Assembly (NCBI GenBank): GCA_002733905.1 | Contig: NVXK01000002.1 | Coordinates: 71,751-135,750 of the forward strand | Reading direction: 5' to 3' | DNA: 64,000 nucleotides | Origin: Robiginitomaculum sp. | GTDB lineage: Bacteria > Pseudomonadota > Alphaproteobacteria > Caulobacterales > Maricaulaceae | Notes under the pieces: model-generated | Databases searched by the model: none | What the model was told of the DNA's origin: nothing | Seen by the model: the letters and a program-made list of their open reading frames with translations, nothing else | In this document: in pieces, positions 23,091 to 32,664 of the stretch | How positions within the stretch are numbered: the first letter of the stretch is position 1 | Layout of the letters: every line of letters starts with the position of its first letter | Translations under genes and position numbers: made by a program

Positions 23091-24779
23091 TTACGCCGTC
23101 TTGATTTCTTTGAGGCCAAGCTCTTTCATCATTGATTTTCGCATAAGAAACTTTTGAGCTTTACCCGTGACTGTCATGGGGAATTCGTCGACCGCTTTGA
23201 CGCATTTCGGGATTTTATAATGCGAAATTTGCGCACGAAGCCATGTGGAAATATCTTCGACTGAGGCCTTCTCTCCTGGCTTTAATATAAGCCAAGCACA
23301 ACTAACTTCGCCGAACTTATTATCAGGCACGCCAAAGACTTGAACATCTTGAACGGCCGAGTGTCGCATGAAGTGATCTTCAATCTCCTTAGGGTAGATA
23401 TTCTCGCCCCCGCGTATGATAACTTCCTTGGCACGACCCGTTATATTTGCATAACCTTCGTCATCGATGACAGCAAGGTCACCCGTATGCATCCATTTAC
23501 GTCTATCAATAGAAGCAAATGTTGCATCATCATCTCCCCAATACCCTTGCATAACAGAATAACCACGTGTGCAAAGCTCGCCTTGGACACCTCGCGCGAC
23601 GACACGGCCATCTTCATTAATAATTTTGGCTTCCAAATGAGGCAGGACTGTACCAACCGTAGACACACGTTTTTCAAGTGACGTATGAACACCCGATTGA
23701 AAGCTCACAGGACTTGTTTCCGTCATACCATAAGCAATTGTAACATCAGGCATTTGCATGTCCGAGACCACACGTTTCATAACCTCAACAGGGCATGGCG
23801 ATCCAGCCATAATGCCTGTACGCAAGGATGAGAAATTAGTGGTGTTCATTTCGTCGAGCGCTAACATGGCAATAAACATTGTGGGCACACCGTAAAGCGC
23901 AGTGCATTTTTCGTCCTCTATAACTCTGAGCGTTTCTTTGGGATCAAATCCGGCAGAGGGGTATATTATGGTCGCCCCATGCGTGAGGGCCGCAAGGTTC
24001 CCCATCACCATGCCAAAACAATGATAAAGCGGAACAGGTACACAAATGCGGTCTTGGTTTGTAAGTTTAATGCCTCGACCAACAAAAAACCCATTATTCA
24101 AGATATTATGATGTGTCAGTGTCGCCCCTTTAGGAGCCCCAGTCGTGCCGCTGGTAAATTGAATATTAATTGGATCTTCCGGTTGTAATGTCGGCGCAAT
24201 ATCAATCAAATTCTGATCAGATTTCGGTGTTCCGACTGTTGCCAGTTCAGAAAATAATAAAAGGCCACCGCTATCTTTGCCGTCATCAATTAAAATGGCA
24301 TGTCGTAAGGAAGGCGTTCTCGTCTCATCTTTTCCGCCCGCAAAAAGATTAGGAGAGAGCTGTTTCAGAATATCAAGATAATGTGAGGTTTTAAATTGCC
24401 GCTCAAGAATAATGGCCGCGCAATCTACTTTATTGAGAGCATATTCAACCTCAGCTATTCTGTAAGCTGGGTTTATATTGACCAGTATGAACCCAGCGCG
24501 CGCTGTGGCATATTGGGTTATCATCCATTCGGCGCAATTGGTGGCCCAAATGCCAACACGCTCGCCAGGTTCAATACCAATAGCCATTAGACCTGAAGCA
24601 ATGGCATTAACCCGTACATTAAGTTCCGCATAGGTCAGCCTGATATTCTGGTGAACCGATACCAAGGCTTCATTGGCAGGTGTCACCCTCGCGGCAAAAC
24701 ATAATGCTTGATCGATTGTTTGATAGAGTAAGGGAGCTTGTGAAGCACCTGACACATAACTTAAATTGGTTTCAGACAC
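23091..24779 (-). CDS. AMP-forming acyl-CoA synthetase, FadD-like
   Basis: 562-aa member of the adenylate-forming family: FTSGTTGAPKGATLTH (about 212-227), YGMTETSPV, WMHTGDLAVID and the Lys in VTGKAQKFLMRK. It resembles bacterial medium/long-chain fatty acid CoA ligases more than the downstream ACSM-like enzyme does, so the two ligases likely act on different acids. First gene of the ligase-ligase-permease operon; the next start lies 17 nt past its stop. Substrate unknown. Confidence 0.88.
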   Translation of the reverse strand: MSETNLSYVSGASQAPLLYQTIDQALCFAARVTPANEALVSVHQNIRLTYAELNVRVNAIASGLMAIGIEPGERVGIWATNCAEWMITQYATARAGFILVNINPAYRIAEVEYALNKVDCAAIILERQFKTSHYLDILKQLSPNLFAGGKDETRTPSLRHAILIDDGKDSGGLLLFSELATVGTPKSDQNLIDIAPTLQPEDPINIQFTSGTTGAPKGATLTHHNILNNGFFVGRGIKLTNQDRICVPVPLYHCFGMVMGNLAALTHGATIIYPSAGFDPKETLRVIEDEKCTALYGVPTMFIAMLALDEMNTTNFSSLRTGIMAGSPCPVEVMKRVVSDMQMPDVTIAYGMTETSPVSFQSGVHTSLEKRVSTVGTVLPHLEAKIINEDGRVVARGVQGELCTRGYSVMQGYWGDDDATFASIDRRKWMHTGDLAVIDDEGYANITGRAKEVIIRGGENIYPKEIEDHFMRHSAVQDVQVFGVPDNKFGEVSCAWLILKPGEKASVEDISTWLRAQISHYKIPKCVKAVDEFPMTVTGKAQKFLMRKSMMKELGLKEIKTA

Positions 24780-24848
24780 GTTCGTTCCATCCTGTAGGCA
24801 AATAAAATTTCGAGCGCATCGCCTGCGCCTTTTTAAAAGTTACGAATA

Positions 24849-24895
24849 TTTGGCCTGTTACACTCAACAAATATACAAATATGTAGCAGGCCAAA
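24849..24895 (-). terminator. Hairpin downstream of the TonB-dependent receptor gene
   Basis: TTTGGCCTG-T-TACA pairs with TGTA-G-CAGGCCAAA (13 bp plus one G-T wobble) around a 19-nt loop, starting 9 nt after the receptor stop. There is no long T-run, so it may stabilise the mRNA end rather than terminate alone. Confidence 0.55.
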
Positions 24896-24903
24896 ATAAG
24901 TGT

Positions 24904-27486
24904 TTAGAAGCCGACTTTTGCTCGTACATAGAGACGACGTCCACGCGGATCACCGACTTTTGTATCATAATTACCATTCGTTGCGACGAAAGGCGGATCT
25001 TCATCAAAGATATTCAAAGCGCCAACTGTCAAAACAGTATTGCTATCACCGCCTAATACATTCCCGAGGGAATAATTATATTGGGCGTCAAATGTCACGA
25101 TACTCTTGATGTCGGCACTATTTTGATCATCAAAATACGAATCCACATAACGGGCAAATACATTCCCCGTATGGTTCCCGTTTGAACTGACAAAACTCAA
25201 TGAACCGTTGATGCGAAGCTCTGGTGTTGAAGTCCCGAAGTTTCTGAAATTACGTTGTCCAGCCCCTTCAATAGCGCCTGCTTGTGGGTCATTAAGATCG
25301 TAATTGAAGATATAAGTTCCCTCAACAGATGGCGTAATGGTACCGAACCCCATTTCAATTGGACGTTTTATTGCGATATCAACACCATTGGTATTAATGG
25401 CACTGGCATTGACAAAATTAGCGGTGACCAAAGCAACTGTACCCGAAGAGAGACGCGTAATACGTGGATCATTAGGGTCAGCATCAAAGATGGCCTGCGC
25501 GCTCTCTTGCGTAAGCACATTCTCAAAATTGAAATCCCAATAATCTACATCGATGACAAAACCACTTTCAGCTTCATAACTACCACCAATATTGAAAGCT
25601 GTGGAGGTTTCAGGGACAAGTGATGGATCACCTGCCGAACGAACGGAAATAAAGGTATTCCCACCCGGTGCGTCCCCATTTGTATCCAATTGGAAGAAAC
25701 TGGTTTGTGTACCGCCTTGTTGAAAAAGAGACGGCGCACGAAATGATGTACTCCATGACCCCCGCACAGACATATTATCATTAATGCTGTAACGTGCGGC
25801 GACTTTTGGATCAAATGTATCCAAATCACCAATTTTTTCGTAGCGACCCGCAAATTGTACTTCCAATTTATCCGTTACCGGTAAAACAAGTTCTGCGAAG
25901 ACAGCCGACGCGTTACGGCTCGCCGTAAAATCAGGGTTGCCGAGTAAAAACGAGAACCCATCTTGGTTCGAGATGTCATCAAAATCCTGCCGTAAACTCT
26001 CACTTCTAAGTTGGAGGCCAACAGCAATTGCCGCGTCTCCACCGCTAAGTGCAAACAATCGTTTTGAAACAACCGCATCTACAACAGTCGTTTTAGAGCG
26101 GGCATCAAGTTTAAAGTCACCGATAATATAATCAATAACCTCAGCAGAATTTGCAAGAGTTGGATCACTGATGGCCGAACCTGCCGGGTTGAAATACAGA
26201 CACCCATTGAGACCGGGTGTATTTTGTGACGCGTCACAATCATTCCCACCAAAACCCAAGAGCGCTTGTTGATAATTCTCGGTTATTGTGTCAGCGAGAA
26301 TAACTTGAAAGTCGTTGATGGCATGGGTTACAGAGACTTCCCAATCAAGTCCATTTAGATTGCCGTTCAGGCCACCTACAATTCTGACGGTATCACTGTT
26401 GAAGAAGTTTCTTGCTGGCGGCGAACCATTACCCAATGGTCGCCCAATAAACCGAACATCTTCACCAAATGTATTACCAGGGTTTCCAGCTGAAACGATT
26501 GGAAACGAAAAGAGTGTAGGGAAACTTGCCGACGTATTTCTCTCTGTTCTATTTTGAGAATATGTAGCTTCTACGAAACTGCTGATACTATCATTAAAGT
26601 CATATTTATGACTGGCATAGGCTTGAATACGCGTTTCTTCTGGCACAAATGACTGGTTTGGGCCAAAATCATAGAGACAATTATTACTTGTGGGGATACC
26701 GCCTGCTGCGACACAATCAGGGTCAACAACGACGCCGCCCGATGTGATAAAGCGCCCAGGATTACCCGCGCCAGATGAATTATTTATAGGGACGAGGAAA
26801 TCGACTTCCGTACCATCCAATTCCGTGCGGTCAAAGTAACTCACAGCAAAAACAAGATTACCATAATCACTTTCAGTGCCAACGATTGCGGAAAACTGGA
26901 GATCCGTCTGACTGCCATTGGTTGCACGTAATTGAGCATCAGCTTGCAGTTCAACACCTACAAAATCATCACGTGTCAAAAAGTTAGCCACCCCAGCCAC
27001 CGCTTCAGAACCATAAATAGCAGAAGCACCGTCTTTCAAAATCTCCAGTCGTTTAATGGCAATGGAAGGTATAAGTGATGCCGTATCAACAAAACTGACA
27101 CCATCACTCGCTTGCACAGCCGCTTGGACTTGTCGACGACCATTAAGTAGAACAAGCGTTGACGCAATACCGAGGCCGCGAAGGTTAATATTACTTGTAC
27201 CAGCCGTAATATTTTGCGTAAACACATCTGCGTTACTTTGAGACCCCGTATTGATTGTCAGAGTTTCGATAACGTCCCGGATGTCCTTAGCGCCGACATT
27301 ATTGAATGTTTCTTGGTCTAGACCTACAACTGGTGAGACTTTATCTTTTTGCTGACTACGTTTAATACGCGACCCCGTGACGATCACTTCATCATTGACT
27401 GTTTGTGATTGGGCGAATGCAACTTGCACCCCCGTTGACATTAACAGCGCCGCACTTGCGCTGGTAACGATTAAAAATTTCTTCAT
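24904..27486 (-). CDS. TonB-dependent outer-membrane receptor
   Basis: 860 aa with a clear signal peptide (MKKFLIVTSASAALLMSTG, cleaved near AFAQ), a plug domain (about 30-150; DEVIVTGSRIKR as TonB-box-like start, NINLRGLG and LLNGRR), and a long beta-barrel ending in VRAKVGF with terminal Phe for barrel insertion. Active transport of a large or scarce nutrient across the outer membrane is expected; the ligand is unknown. Adjacent to CoA ligases and an acid permease on one side and divergent from an AraC regulator on the other, it may import the same acids or an oligomeric aromatic. RBS is weak but the signal peptide fixes the start. Confidence 0.92.
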   Translation of the reverse strand: MKKFLIVTSASAALLMSTGVQVAFAQSQTVNDEVIVTGSRIKRSQQKDKVSPVVGLDQETFNNVGAKDIRDVIETLTINTGSQSNADVFTQNITAGTSNINLRGLGIASTLVLLNGRRQVQAAVQASDGVSFVDTASLIPSIAIKRLEILKDGASAIYGSEAVAGVANFLTRDDFVGVELQADAQLRATNGSQTDLQFSAIVGTESDYGNLVFAVSYFDRTELDGTEVDFLVPINNSSGAGNPGRFITSGGVVVDPDCVAAGGIPTSNNCLYDFGPNQSFVPEETRIQAYASHKYDFNDSISSFVEATYSQNRTERNTSASFPTLFSFPIVSAGNPGNTFGEDVRFIGRPLGNGSPPARNFFNSDTVRIVGGLNGNLNGLDWEVSVTHAINDFQVILADTITENYQQALLGFGGNDCDASQNTPGLNGCLYFNPAGSAISDPTLANSAEVIDYIIGDFKLDARSKTTVVDAVVSKRLFALSGGDAAIAVGLQLRSESLRQDFDDISNQDGFSFLLGNPDFTASRNASAVFAELVLPVTDKLEVQFAGRYEKIGDLDTFDPKVAARYSINDNMSVRGSWSTSFRAPSLFQQGGTQTSFFQLDTNGDAPGGNTFISVRSAGDPSLVPETSTAFNIGGSYEAESGFVIDVDYWDFNFENVLTQESAQAIFDADPNDPRITRLSSGTVALVTANFVNASAINTNGVDIAIKRPIEMGFGTITPSVEGTYIFNYDLNDPQAGAIEGAGQRNFRNFGTSTPELRINGSLSFVSSNGNHTGNVFARYVDSYFDDQNSADIKSIVTFDAQYNYSLGNVLGGDSNTVLTVGALNIFDEDPPFVATNGNYDTKVGDPRGRRLYVRAKVGF

Positions 27487-27742
27487 GTGCTTTTCCCCTG
27501 TTATTTTCTGTTTGATTATTATTATTTTCGAATGTTTCTCGAAATTTTAAAGAAGCGCAATCCAGTTTACGAAAACCTTAATTCAAAACCCGAAATAAAA
27601 ATATACGGTATGCGAACTTGTATATTCGAGATGCGAAAACAGTTACTTTTGAGCAACACTTCTTTAATACTTGCCGCTAGCTATCGAGCGTTCACTTGAC
27701 ACATATCGTTCATAAAACGTATTATGGCTTGGAAAATTTAGG

Positions 27743-28783
27743 ATGATATTCAGTAATGATGATACTTTGATTCAAAGCACACAATTATCAAACTTCGCAG
27801 ATCAGCGTGGTAAGTTACACCGATCCGTTAGCTCTCAGCTCTTTCGCGTAAATACGCTCGATGAGGCTCATGACTTGATAGCGGCGAATGTATGTCCTCA
27901 TAAAATTTCTATCCTCGATAATCTCGACCAACTTGATGTTGATTTTAGAGGCATGCGACATCGAGATTTATCTATTTTAAATATAAATTATGGCGCTCAT
28001 GTACATGTTGCCCCAACAGAGAATAACGAATTTTATTTTGCGCAAACTATTTTGTCGGGATCAAGTTGCCTTTATCATAATGATGAAATGGTTCCCTCAC
28101 AAGCAGGCCAGACAATCGTCGTTTCACCACAAAATTGTTATAAAATGGATATTCCTGCTGGATCAAAAAGGCTTGTCATTGGAATCCAACATGAAGTGAT
28201 GAAACAATATCTAGAAAGTATTATTCAAGAAAACATCTCGGACAAACTCGTATTCGATATGAAAATTTCCGAACAAAAGAATCAACAAATCTGGGTTAAT
28301 CACGTTTTAAATTTGAGTAGAATGCTCGCGTCTCAAGAGAGTATATTTGTCAACTCTCGGATGTTCGAATCTCAATTCGAAGCCACTATGTGTTTAATGC
28401 TGAGCCTATTTCATCATAATTATTCGGACATCCTCAGGTCTTCCAAAGACACAGCAACCCCTAGGCGCATTGCAAGGGCAAAAGACTATATAATTGAAAA
28501 TATCAAACAAGCCATTACCGTAAATGATGTCGCCAATGCGGCCTGTATATCTCCCAGAGCCTTGCAATATTCATTCAGAGAACATGTTGGTATGAGCCCA
28601 TCCAAATATATGAGAAAAATCAAACTGGAAGCTGTACGTCAAGCTCTACAGAAGGCCGATTCCAGAAGTAATGTAACAAATATTCTTTCAGATTTCGGAA
28701 TTACGAGCTACGGTCATTTTTCAAAATTCTACCGTGAAACATTTGGGTGTACACCCAAAGTAACACTGCAAAGACACCGATGA
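27743..28783 (+). CDS. AraC-family transcription regulator
   Basis: 346 aa with a sensing N-terminal domain of the AraC-binding-2 type (cupin-like, about 20-200) and a C-terminal double HTH: RRIARAKDYIIENIKQAITV and NVANAACISPRALQYSFREH region, then TSYGHFSKFYRETFGCTPK. It is divergent from the TonB-dependent receptor with 256 nt between starts, so it probably controls that gene. The inducer is not known. Confidence 0.82.
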   Translation: MIFSNDDTLIQSTQLSNFADQRGKLHRSVSSQLFRVNTLDEAHDLIAANVCPHKISILDNLDQLDVDFRGMRHRDLSILNINYGAHVHVAPTENNEFYFAQTILSGSSCLYHNDEMVPSQAGQTIVVSPQNCYKMDIPAGSKRLVIGIQHEVMKQYLESIIQENISDKLVFDMKISEQKNQQIWVNHVLNLSRMLASQESIFVNSRMFESQFEATMCLMLSLFHHNYSDILRSSKDTATPRRIARAKDYIIENIKQAITVNDVANAACISPRALQYSFREHVGMSPSKYMRKIKLEAVRQALQKADSRSNVTNILSDFGITSYGHFSKFYRETFGCTPKVTLQRHR

Positions 28784-28840
28784 TCATCGAGGGTATTTAA
28801 GAGATATTTTATTTAAGAATAATATTTGCTTCAGTTATCA

Positions 28841-28920
28841 CTTTTACTTCGTCAGGCCAGTTTTCACTTCATCAAGCCATTTTTCATCTCATCAAGCCAG
28901 TTTTTATCTCATCAAGAATG
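28841..28920. repeat. Four tandem copies of an imperfect 20-nt repeat
   Basis: Units begin at 28841, 28861, 28881 and 28901, for example TTTTCACTTCATCAAGCCAT and TTTTCATCTCATCAAGCCAG. The period is exactly 20 nt and the core is TTT...CTCATCAAG. It is non-coding and lies 57 nt after the AraC gene stop. Confidence 0.85.
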
Positions 28921-29342
28921 ACGTCCTTAGCCAACTCCTTTATGTGTCGGCACTGAATTTATCATCAATTCCCCTGCCATATCGGCAACCATTGCAGTAC
29001 CAACGTATCTGTCGCGCAAGACTCCATAAAATGCCTCACTCGACTTACCAATAGTGAATTCAGATCAATTTCAGTGACCTGCCCGCCTAACTCCCCCCTC
29101 TCAGGCACTAGGTTTATAAATCAGTTAAAGGCGATTTTAACATGCTTGTGAACAGAACCCACAATACCCCCCTAATAACCAAACTGATTCTCGTGATATT
29201 ATAATCAAAATAATGGTAAATAATGTACGCCCATATTCTTGATACCGTACTGAATATAAAAGCAAAATATCCGCACAAAATATCAAAAGTCTAAAATACA
29301 AAACATCTATGATAAACCTCACAAATCAAATGAGGATATATT
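28921..29342. other. Intergenic stretch with a possible coding remnant
   Basis: On the - strand from about 29055 to 28927 one frame is open and reads protein-like (SEAFYGVLRDRYVGTAMVAD, then MAGELMINSVPTHKGVG and a stop), but it begins after a stop codon and I cannot name the family. It may be the tail of a lost gene. The rest (29060-29342) is AT-rich and holds the promoter of the reductase gene; nothing else is recognised. Confidence 0.3.
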
Positions 29343-29966
29343 ATGAGTAAAATTTTAGTCGTAAGTTACACACCGCGCCATGAATCAAATTCAGCTAAAT
29401 TGCTACAAAGCTTTATCGAAATAGCAGAAAGGAAACACCATATTACACACCTTGACCTTGTTGAAACTCCCGCCCCCTTATTGTTGACTGCCAATCTGAA
29501 CGCGTTGTTAAAACGTAATTTCATGGGAATGGAACTTGCACCAGAGGAGACTAAAGCTGTGCAAGGCGCTGATCACCTCACGGAACAATTACAGCAATGC
29601 GATAGAATCGTTTTAGCTTACCCTCTTTATAATTTTAGTCTCCCCGCCGCAGTAAAAGCATGGTTTGACGTAGTTATCCAAAACGGCAAAACTTTTAAAA
29701 TAAAAGATGAAGGGGGCTATGAAGGTTTATGCCATGGTAAAAAGGCGCTTATTTTAATGACAACGGGCGGGGATTTCAGCCAAGAGCCTGCAAAAAGTAT
29801 GAACTTTGCAACTCCGCTCGCGCAAACTTGCATGGGTTTTATGGGAATTGAATCTCATAGTATTAGCGCCTATGGTTTAAATCAATACGCGGATAAAGCC
29901 GATGAAATCACCACGGCAACACAGCAACAAATTGTGGCGTATTTATCTAGCGGCGACTTTATTTAG
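29343..29966 (+). CDS. FMN-dependent NAD(P)H reductase, AzoR-like
   Basis: 207-aa flavodoxin-fold protein. The phosphate-binding loop is YTPRHESNSAKLLQ at residues 9-22, and YPLYNFSLPAAVKAWFDVV (about 96-114) is the azoreductase/quinone-reductase signature with TTGGDFS later. Such enzymes reduce quinones, azo or nitro compounds with NAD(P)H. It starts with a GAGGATAT-type site and lies 19 nt before an AraC/GyrI-like regulator gene, suggesting an inducible detoxification pair. Confidence 0.87.
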   Translation: MSKILVVSYTPRHESNSAKLLQSFIEIAERKHHITHLDLVETPAPLLLTANLNALLKRNFMGMELAPEETKAVQGADHLTEQLQQCDRIVLAYPLYNFSLPAAVKAWFDVVIQNGKTFKIKDEGGYEGLCHGKKALILMTTGGDFSQEPAKSMNFATPLAQTCMGFMGIESHSISAYGLNQYADKADEITTATQQQIVAYLSSGDFI

Positions 29967-29985
29967 AGTCCAATGATAGGCAAGT

Positions 29986-30867
29986 ATGAACTATTTATCT
30001 CGAATCCAAAACGCTATTGATTATATTGAAGCTAATCTAGATTTTGACATTTCGTCAGAAAACATAGCGCAAGAGGCCTGCATAAGTCATTGGCATTTTC
30101 AACGTATATTCAAAGCTTTAACCAATGAAACCCTAAAAACCTATATTCGGTCACGACGACTTGCGAATGCTTTTGAAAAACTGTTGATCACGGATTTGAG
30201 AATAATTGAGATTGCGATATCGGCAGGGTTTGAATCCCAAGAAAGTTTCACACGTGCATTTAAAAAAGCATTCGATATGACCCCACATATTGCGAGAAAA
30301 ATCGCTGATAAAAACCTGTTCATGAAAAAAATAGAGTTTAACAATGACTACCTCAGGCATATAAATCAAAATGTGTCCTTGGAGCCTGAAATAATAACGC
30401 AAAGCAAACGTTTGTTTGTCGGTATAAAAACAAGGTTTTTTAGCGTGGAATCAGATAAGAATAACATTGCTGATAAAATACCGACGCTTTGGAATATTTT
30501 CCTGCCGCGTATAGATGAGATTCCAAACGGAATTTCAGGTACTGCATATGGGATTATACGCCAAGGCACGGATAAAACAGGTCGGCTCGAATATTTTGCC
30601 GTGCGTGAAGTCAGTGAATCGGGAGCTATCCCAAATGGAATGATGAGCCTTGAACTACCTAAATCAACTTATGCAAAATTCACGCACAGAGGTGATATAG
30701 CTAATTTAGATAATACAGTGAATTATATTTATTCAAGTTGGTTGCTACGTTCTGGAAAGCGGCACAATTATGGCCCTGATATCGAAATATATGGTGCCGA
30801 GTATATTGCAAATTCAGATAAATCTATTCTCTACTACGCTATTCCATTAGCCCAAGAGAAAGTATAA
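29986..30867 (+). CDS. AraC-family regulator with GyrI-like effector domain
   Basis: 293 aa in Rob/MarA-like order: the AraC double HTH comes first (about 8-107; AQEACISHWHFQRIFKALT, then AISAGFESQESFTRAFKKAF), followed by a GyrI-like small-molecule-binding domain (about 125-290). This class responds to drugs or toxic organic compounds. It follows the flavin reductase by 19 nt, so probably regulates that gene and itself. Confidence 0.87.
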   Translation: MNYLSRIQNAIDYIEANLDFDISSENIAQEACISHWHFQRIFKALTNETLKTYIRSRRLANAFEKLLITDLRIIEIAISAGFESQESFTRAFKKAFDMTPHIARKIADKNLFMKKIEFNNDYLRHINQNVSLEPEIITQSKRLFVGIKTRFFSVESDKNNIADKIPTLWNIFLPRIDEIPNGISGTAYGIIRQGTDKTGRLEYFAVREVSESGAIPNGMMSLELPKSTYAKFTHRGDIANLDNTVNYIYSSWLLRSGKRHNYGPDIEIYGAEYIANSDKSILYYAIPLAQEKV

Positions 30868-31635
30868 TGGGTGCTTTTGATAAGGCGCGTCCATAGATAA
30901 TAAATGACAAGATGCGAATATCTCTTTCTGTTTCGTGCCAGCCATTCATATAATAGCCCTCTATTCAACAAGTCTCCAGCAAAGCCAAATGGTTTACAGG
31001 CTTCAAACTCTGCTATTTTATATTAAGGCGAACAACTAGTCATCAAAGTCATAAAACAATGATGAAAACAATCAAACACTCTCCTTGCCATTTTATATTT
31101 AACAGCCAATTGGCGTAAATAGAGTTTGAGCTTTACAGGCTCAACTGTCATATATTTTTAGGCTACCAAACCACCATCACTCAGCAAAATAGAACCCGTC
31201 ATATATTTAGCTTCGGATTCAGAAGCTAAAAGAACGTATATAGGCGGCATAACGCCCGCCCAAAAACTTGAGAGGCACAGAAAACACGCCGCTTAAAACT
31301 AGCCTACTTCACGCCCCTGCTAAAATAAGGGGGTATTACCGAAACATCGGGCCGAAACTATGTCTTTTCTATTTTACTCTGCCCTTATGAGTAAAGCTAT
31401 TCTCGTAGTTGACGATATAGATCAAGTGATTACCAATATAGAAAGCACATTATTTCCGACAAAATAAAACGGGCCTCCAACGAATTTATCGTGGAGTTCC
31501 TTTCTTATTATTCCAAATTTTATTTAATCATCTAAAGTTCTTTTTATGAGTGGCGACTAAACCAATTCGAACTATTTGACATTCACCTTTTCTTCGAGAA
31601 AGGCCAGTGTCAATCAAAAGCAGAGTTTTATATTT
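30868..31635. other. Long intergenic stretch with gene remnants
   Basis: No intact gene is visible in 768 nt. It contains the SDR C-terminal fragment described separately and, on +, a 26-codon open frame at 31387-31467 (MSKAILVVDDIDQV...), whose start resembles a response-regulator receiver domain but which ends at once. A small CTCCA/TGGAG hairpin at about 31476-31497 could serve as a weak terminator. Confidence 0.5.
31158..31270 (-). pseudogene. C-terminal remnant of a short-chain dehydrogenase gene
   Basis: The - strand frame ending at the TAA at 31158 reads AGVMPPIYVLLASESEAKYM then TGSILLSDGGLVA, which is the standard SDR ending (LASDES-KYMTGS-LLVDGG). Upstream the frame hits a stop within about 40 codons and no cofactor or YxxxK motif exists, so only the tail of a lost gene survives. 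Confidence 0.75.
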
Positions 31636-32664
31636 CTATGATTTTGCCGCAACGAGATCTAGAGCAACATCAACAATCATATCTTCTTGGCCGCCGACCA
31701 TGCGCCTTCGACCTAGTTCAACGAGAATGTCTCGCGTATCGATACCATAGTCTTCACTTGCTTTTTCTGCATGACGTAGAAAGCTGGAATATACGCCCGC
31801 AAACCCCAATGATAAAGTTTCGCGGTCAACCCGAACGGGACGGTCTTGTAAGGGACGTACGAGTTCTTCCGCTGCGTCCATAAGGAGGTTTAAATCACAG
31901 CCATGTTTCCAGCCTTTACGGTCTGCCACAGCTATAAAAACTTCCAGAGGTGCATTGCCTGCTCCAGCGCCCATACCAGCTAAACTCGCATCAATACGGA
32001 TCGCGCCATTTTGTGCGCCCACGATAGAGTTTGCGACGCCCAAAGATAGATTATGATGTGCATGAATACCGCGCTCTGTTTCGGGTTTTAAAACATCGTC
32101 ATAAGCCTGTAAACGCGCACGGTAATCATCCATATCCATAGCGCCGCCGCTATCGGTCACATAAATACATTGCGCGCCATAATCCTCCATCAATTTGGCT
32201 TGTTGTGCGAGTGCTTTAGGTTCGCTCATATGGCTCATCATCAAAAACCCACTGGTGTCCATTCCTAAATTACGTGCGGCTTCAATATGCTGTTTGGAGA
32301 TATCTGCTTCGGTGCAATGGGTCGCAATCCGTACTGAACGCACGCCCAAAGCATAGGCCCGCTCTAAGTCCTCTATTGTGCCAATTCCCGGTAGCAAGAG
32401 TGTCGTCAGCTTTGCGTGTGTCACAACGTCCGCAACAGCCTCGATCCATTCCCAATCCGTATGGGCGCCAAAGCCGTAGTTAAAGGAAGAGCCTTGCAAA
32501 CCGTCTCCATGCGCCACTTCAATTGCATCAACCTTGGCATCATCCAAAGCCTTCGCAATGCTACGCACATGTTCAAGGCTGTATTGATGACGTACTGCGT
32601 GCATTCCGTCTCTAAGAGTGACATCTTGAATATATAGTTTTGTTTGTGTTGGGTCGAATGACAT
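31636..32664 (-). CDS. dmpG: 4-hydroxy-2-oxovalerate aldolase
   Basis: 342-aa DRE-TIM metallolyase that cleaves 4-hydroxy-2-oxovalerate to pyruvate and acetaldehyde. The metal-binding motif is [13 protein letters not shown] (residues 15-27), with TDSGGAMD and [13 protein letters not shown] (about 199-211) also typical. It overlaps the acetaldehyde dehydrogenase gene by 1 nt; the two proteins form a channelling complex in known pathways. Third gene of the hydratase-dehydrogenase-aldolase operon. Confidence 0.93.
   Translation of the reverse strand: MSFDPTQTKLYIQDVTLRDGMHAVRHQYSLEHVRSIAKALDDAKVDAIEVAHGDGLQGSSFNYGFGAHTDWEWIEAVADVVTHAKLTTLLLPGIGTIEDLERAYALGVRSVRIATHCTEADISKQHIEAARNLGMDTSGFLMMSHMSEPKALAQQAKLMEDYGAQCIYVTDSGGAMDMDDYRARLQAYDDVLKPETERGIHAHHNLSLGVANSIVGAQNGAIRIDASLAGMGAGAGNAPLEVFIAVADRKGWKHGCDLNLLMDAAEELVRPLQDRPVRVDRETLSLGFAGVYSSFLRHAEKASEDYGIDTRDILVELGRRRMVGGQEDMIVDVALDLVAAKS

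Noticed and set aside
27487-27699. 70-codon open frame on + after the divergent TonB start
   Set aside because: Lies wholly in the divergent promoter region, low-complexity AT-rich translation, no start signal.
28841-28920. CRISPR array
   Set aside because: The 20-nt units are directly adjacent with no unique spacers and no cas genes in the window.
29137-29322. 61-codon open frame on - before the flavin reductase gene
   Set aside because: AT-rich chance frame with no recognisable features, overlapping the likely reductase promoter.
31387-31467. 26-codon + frame resembling a receiver-domain start
   Set aside because: Too short to be functional, and the resemblance rests on a few residues (ILVVDD).
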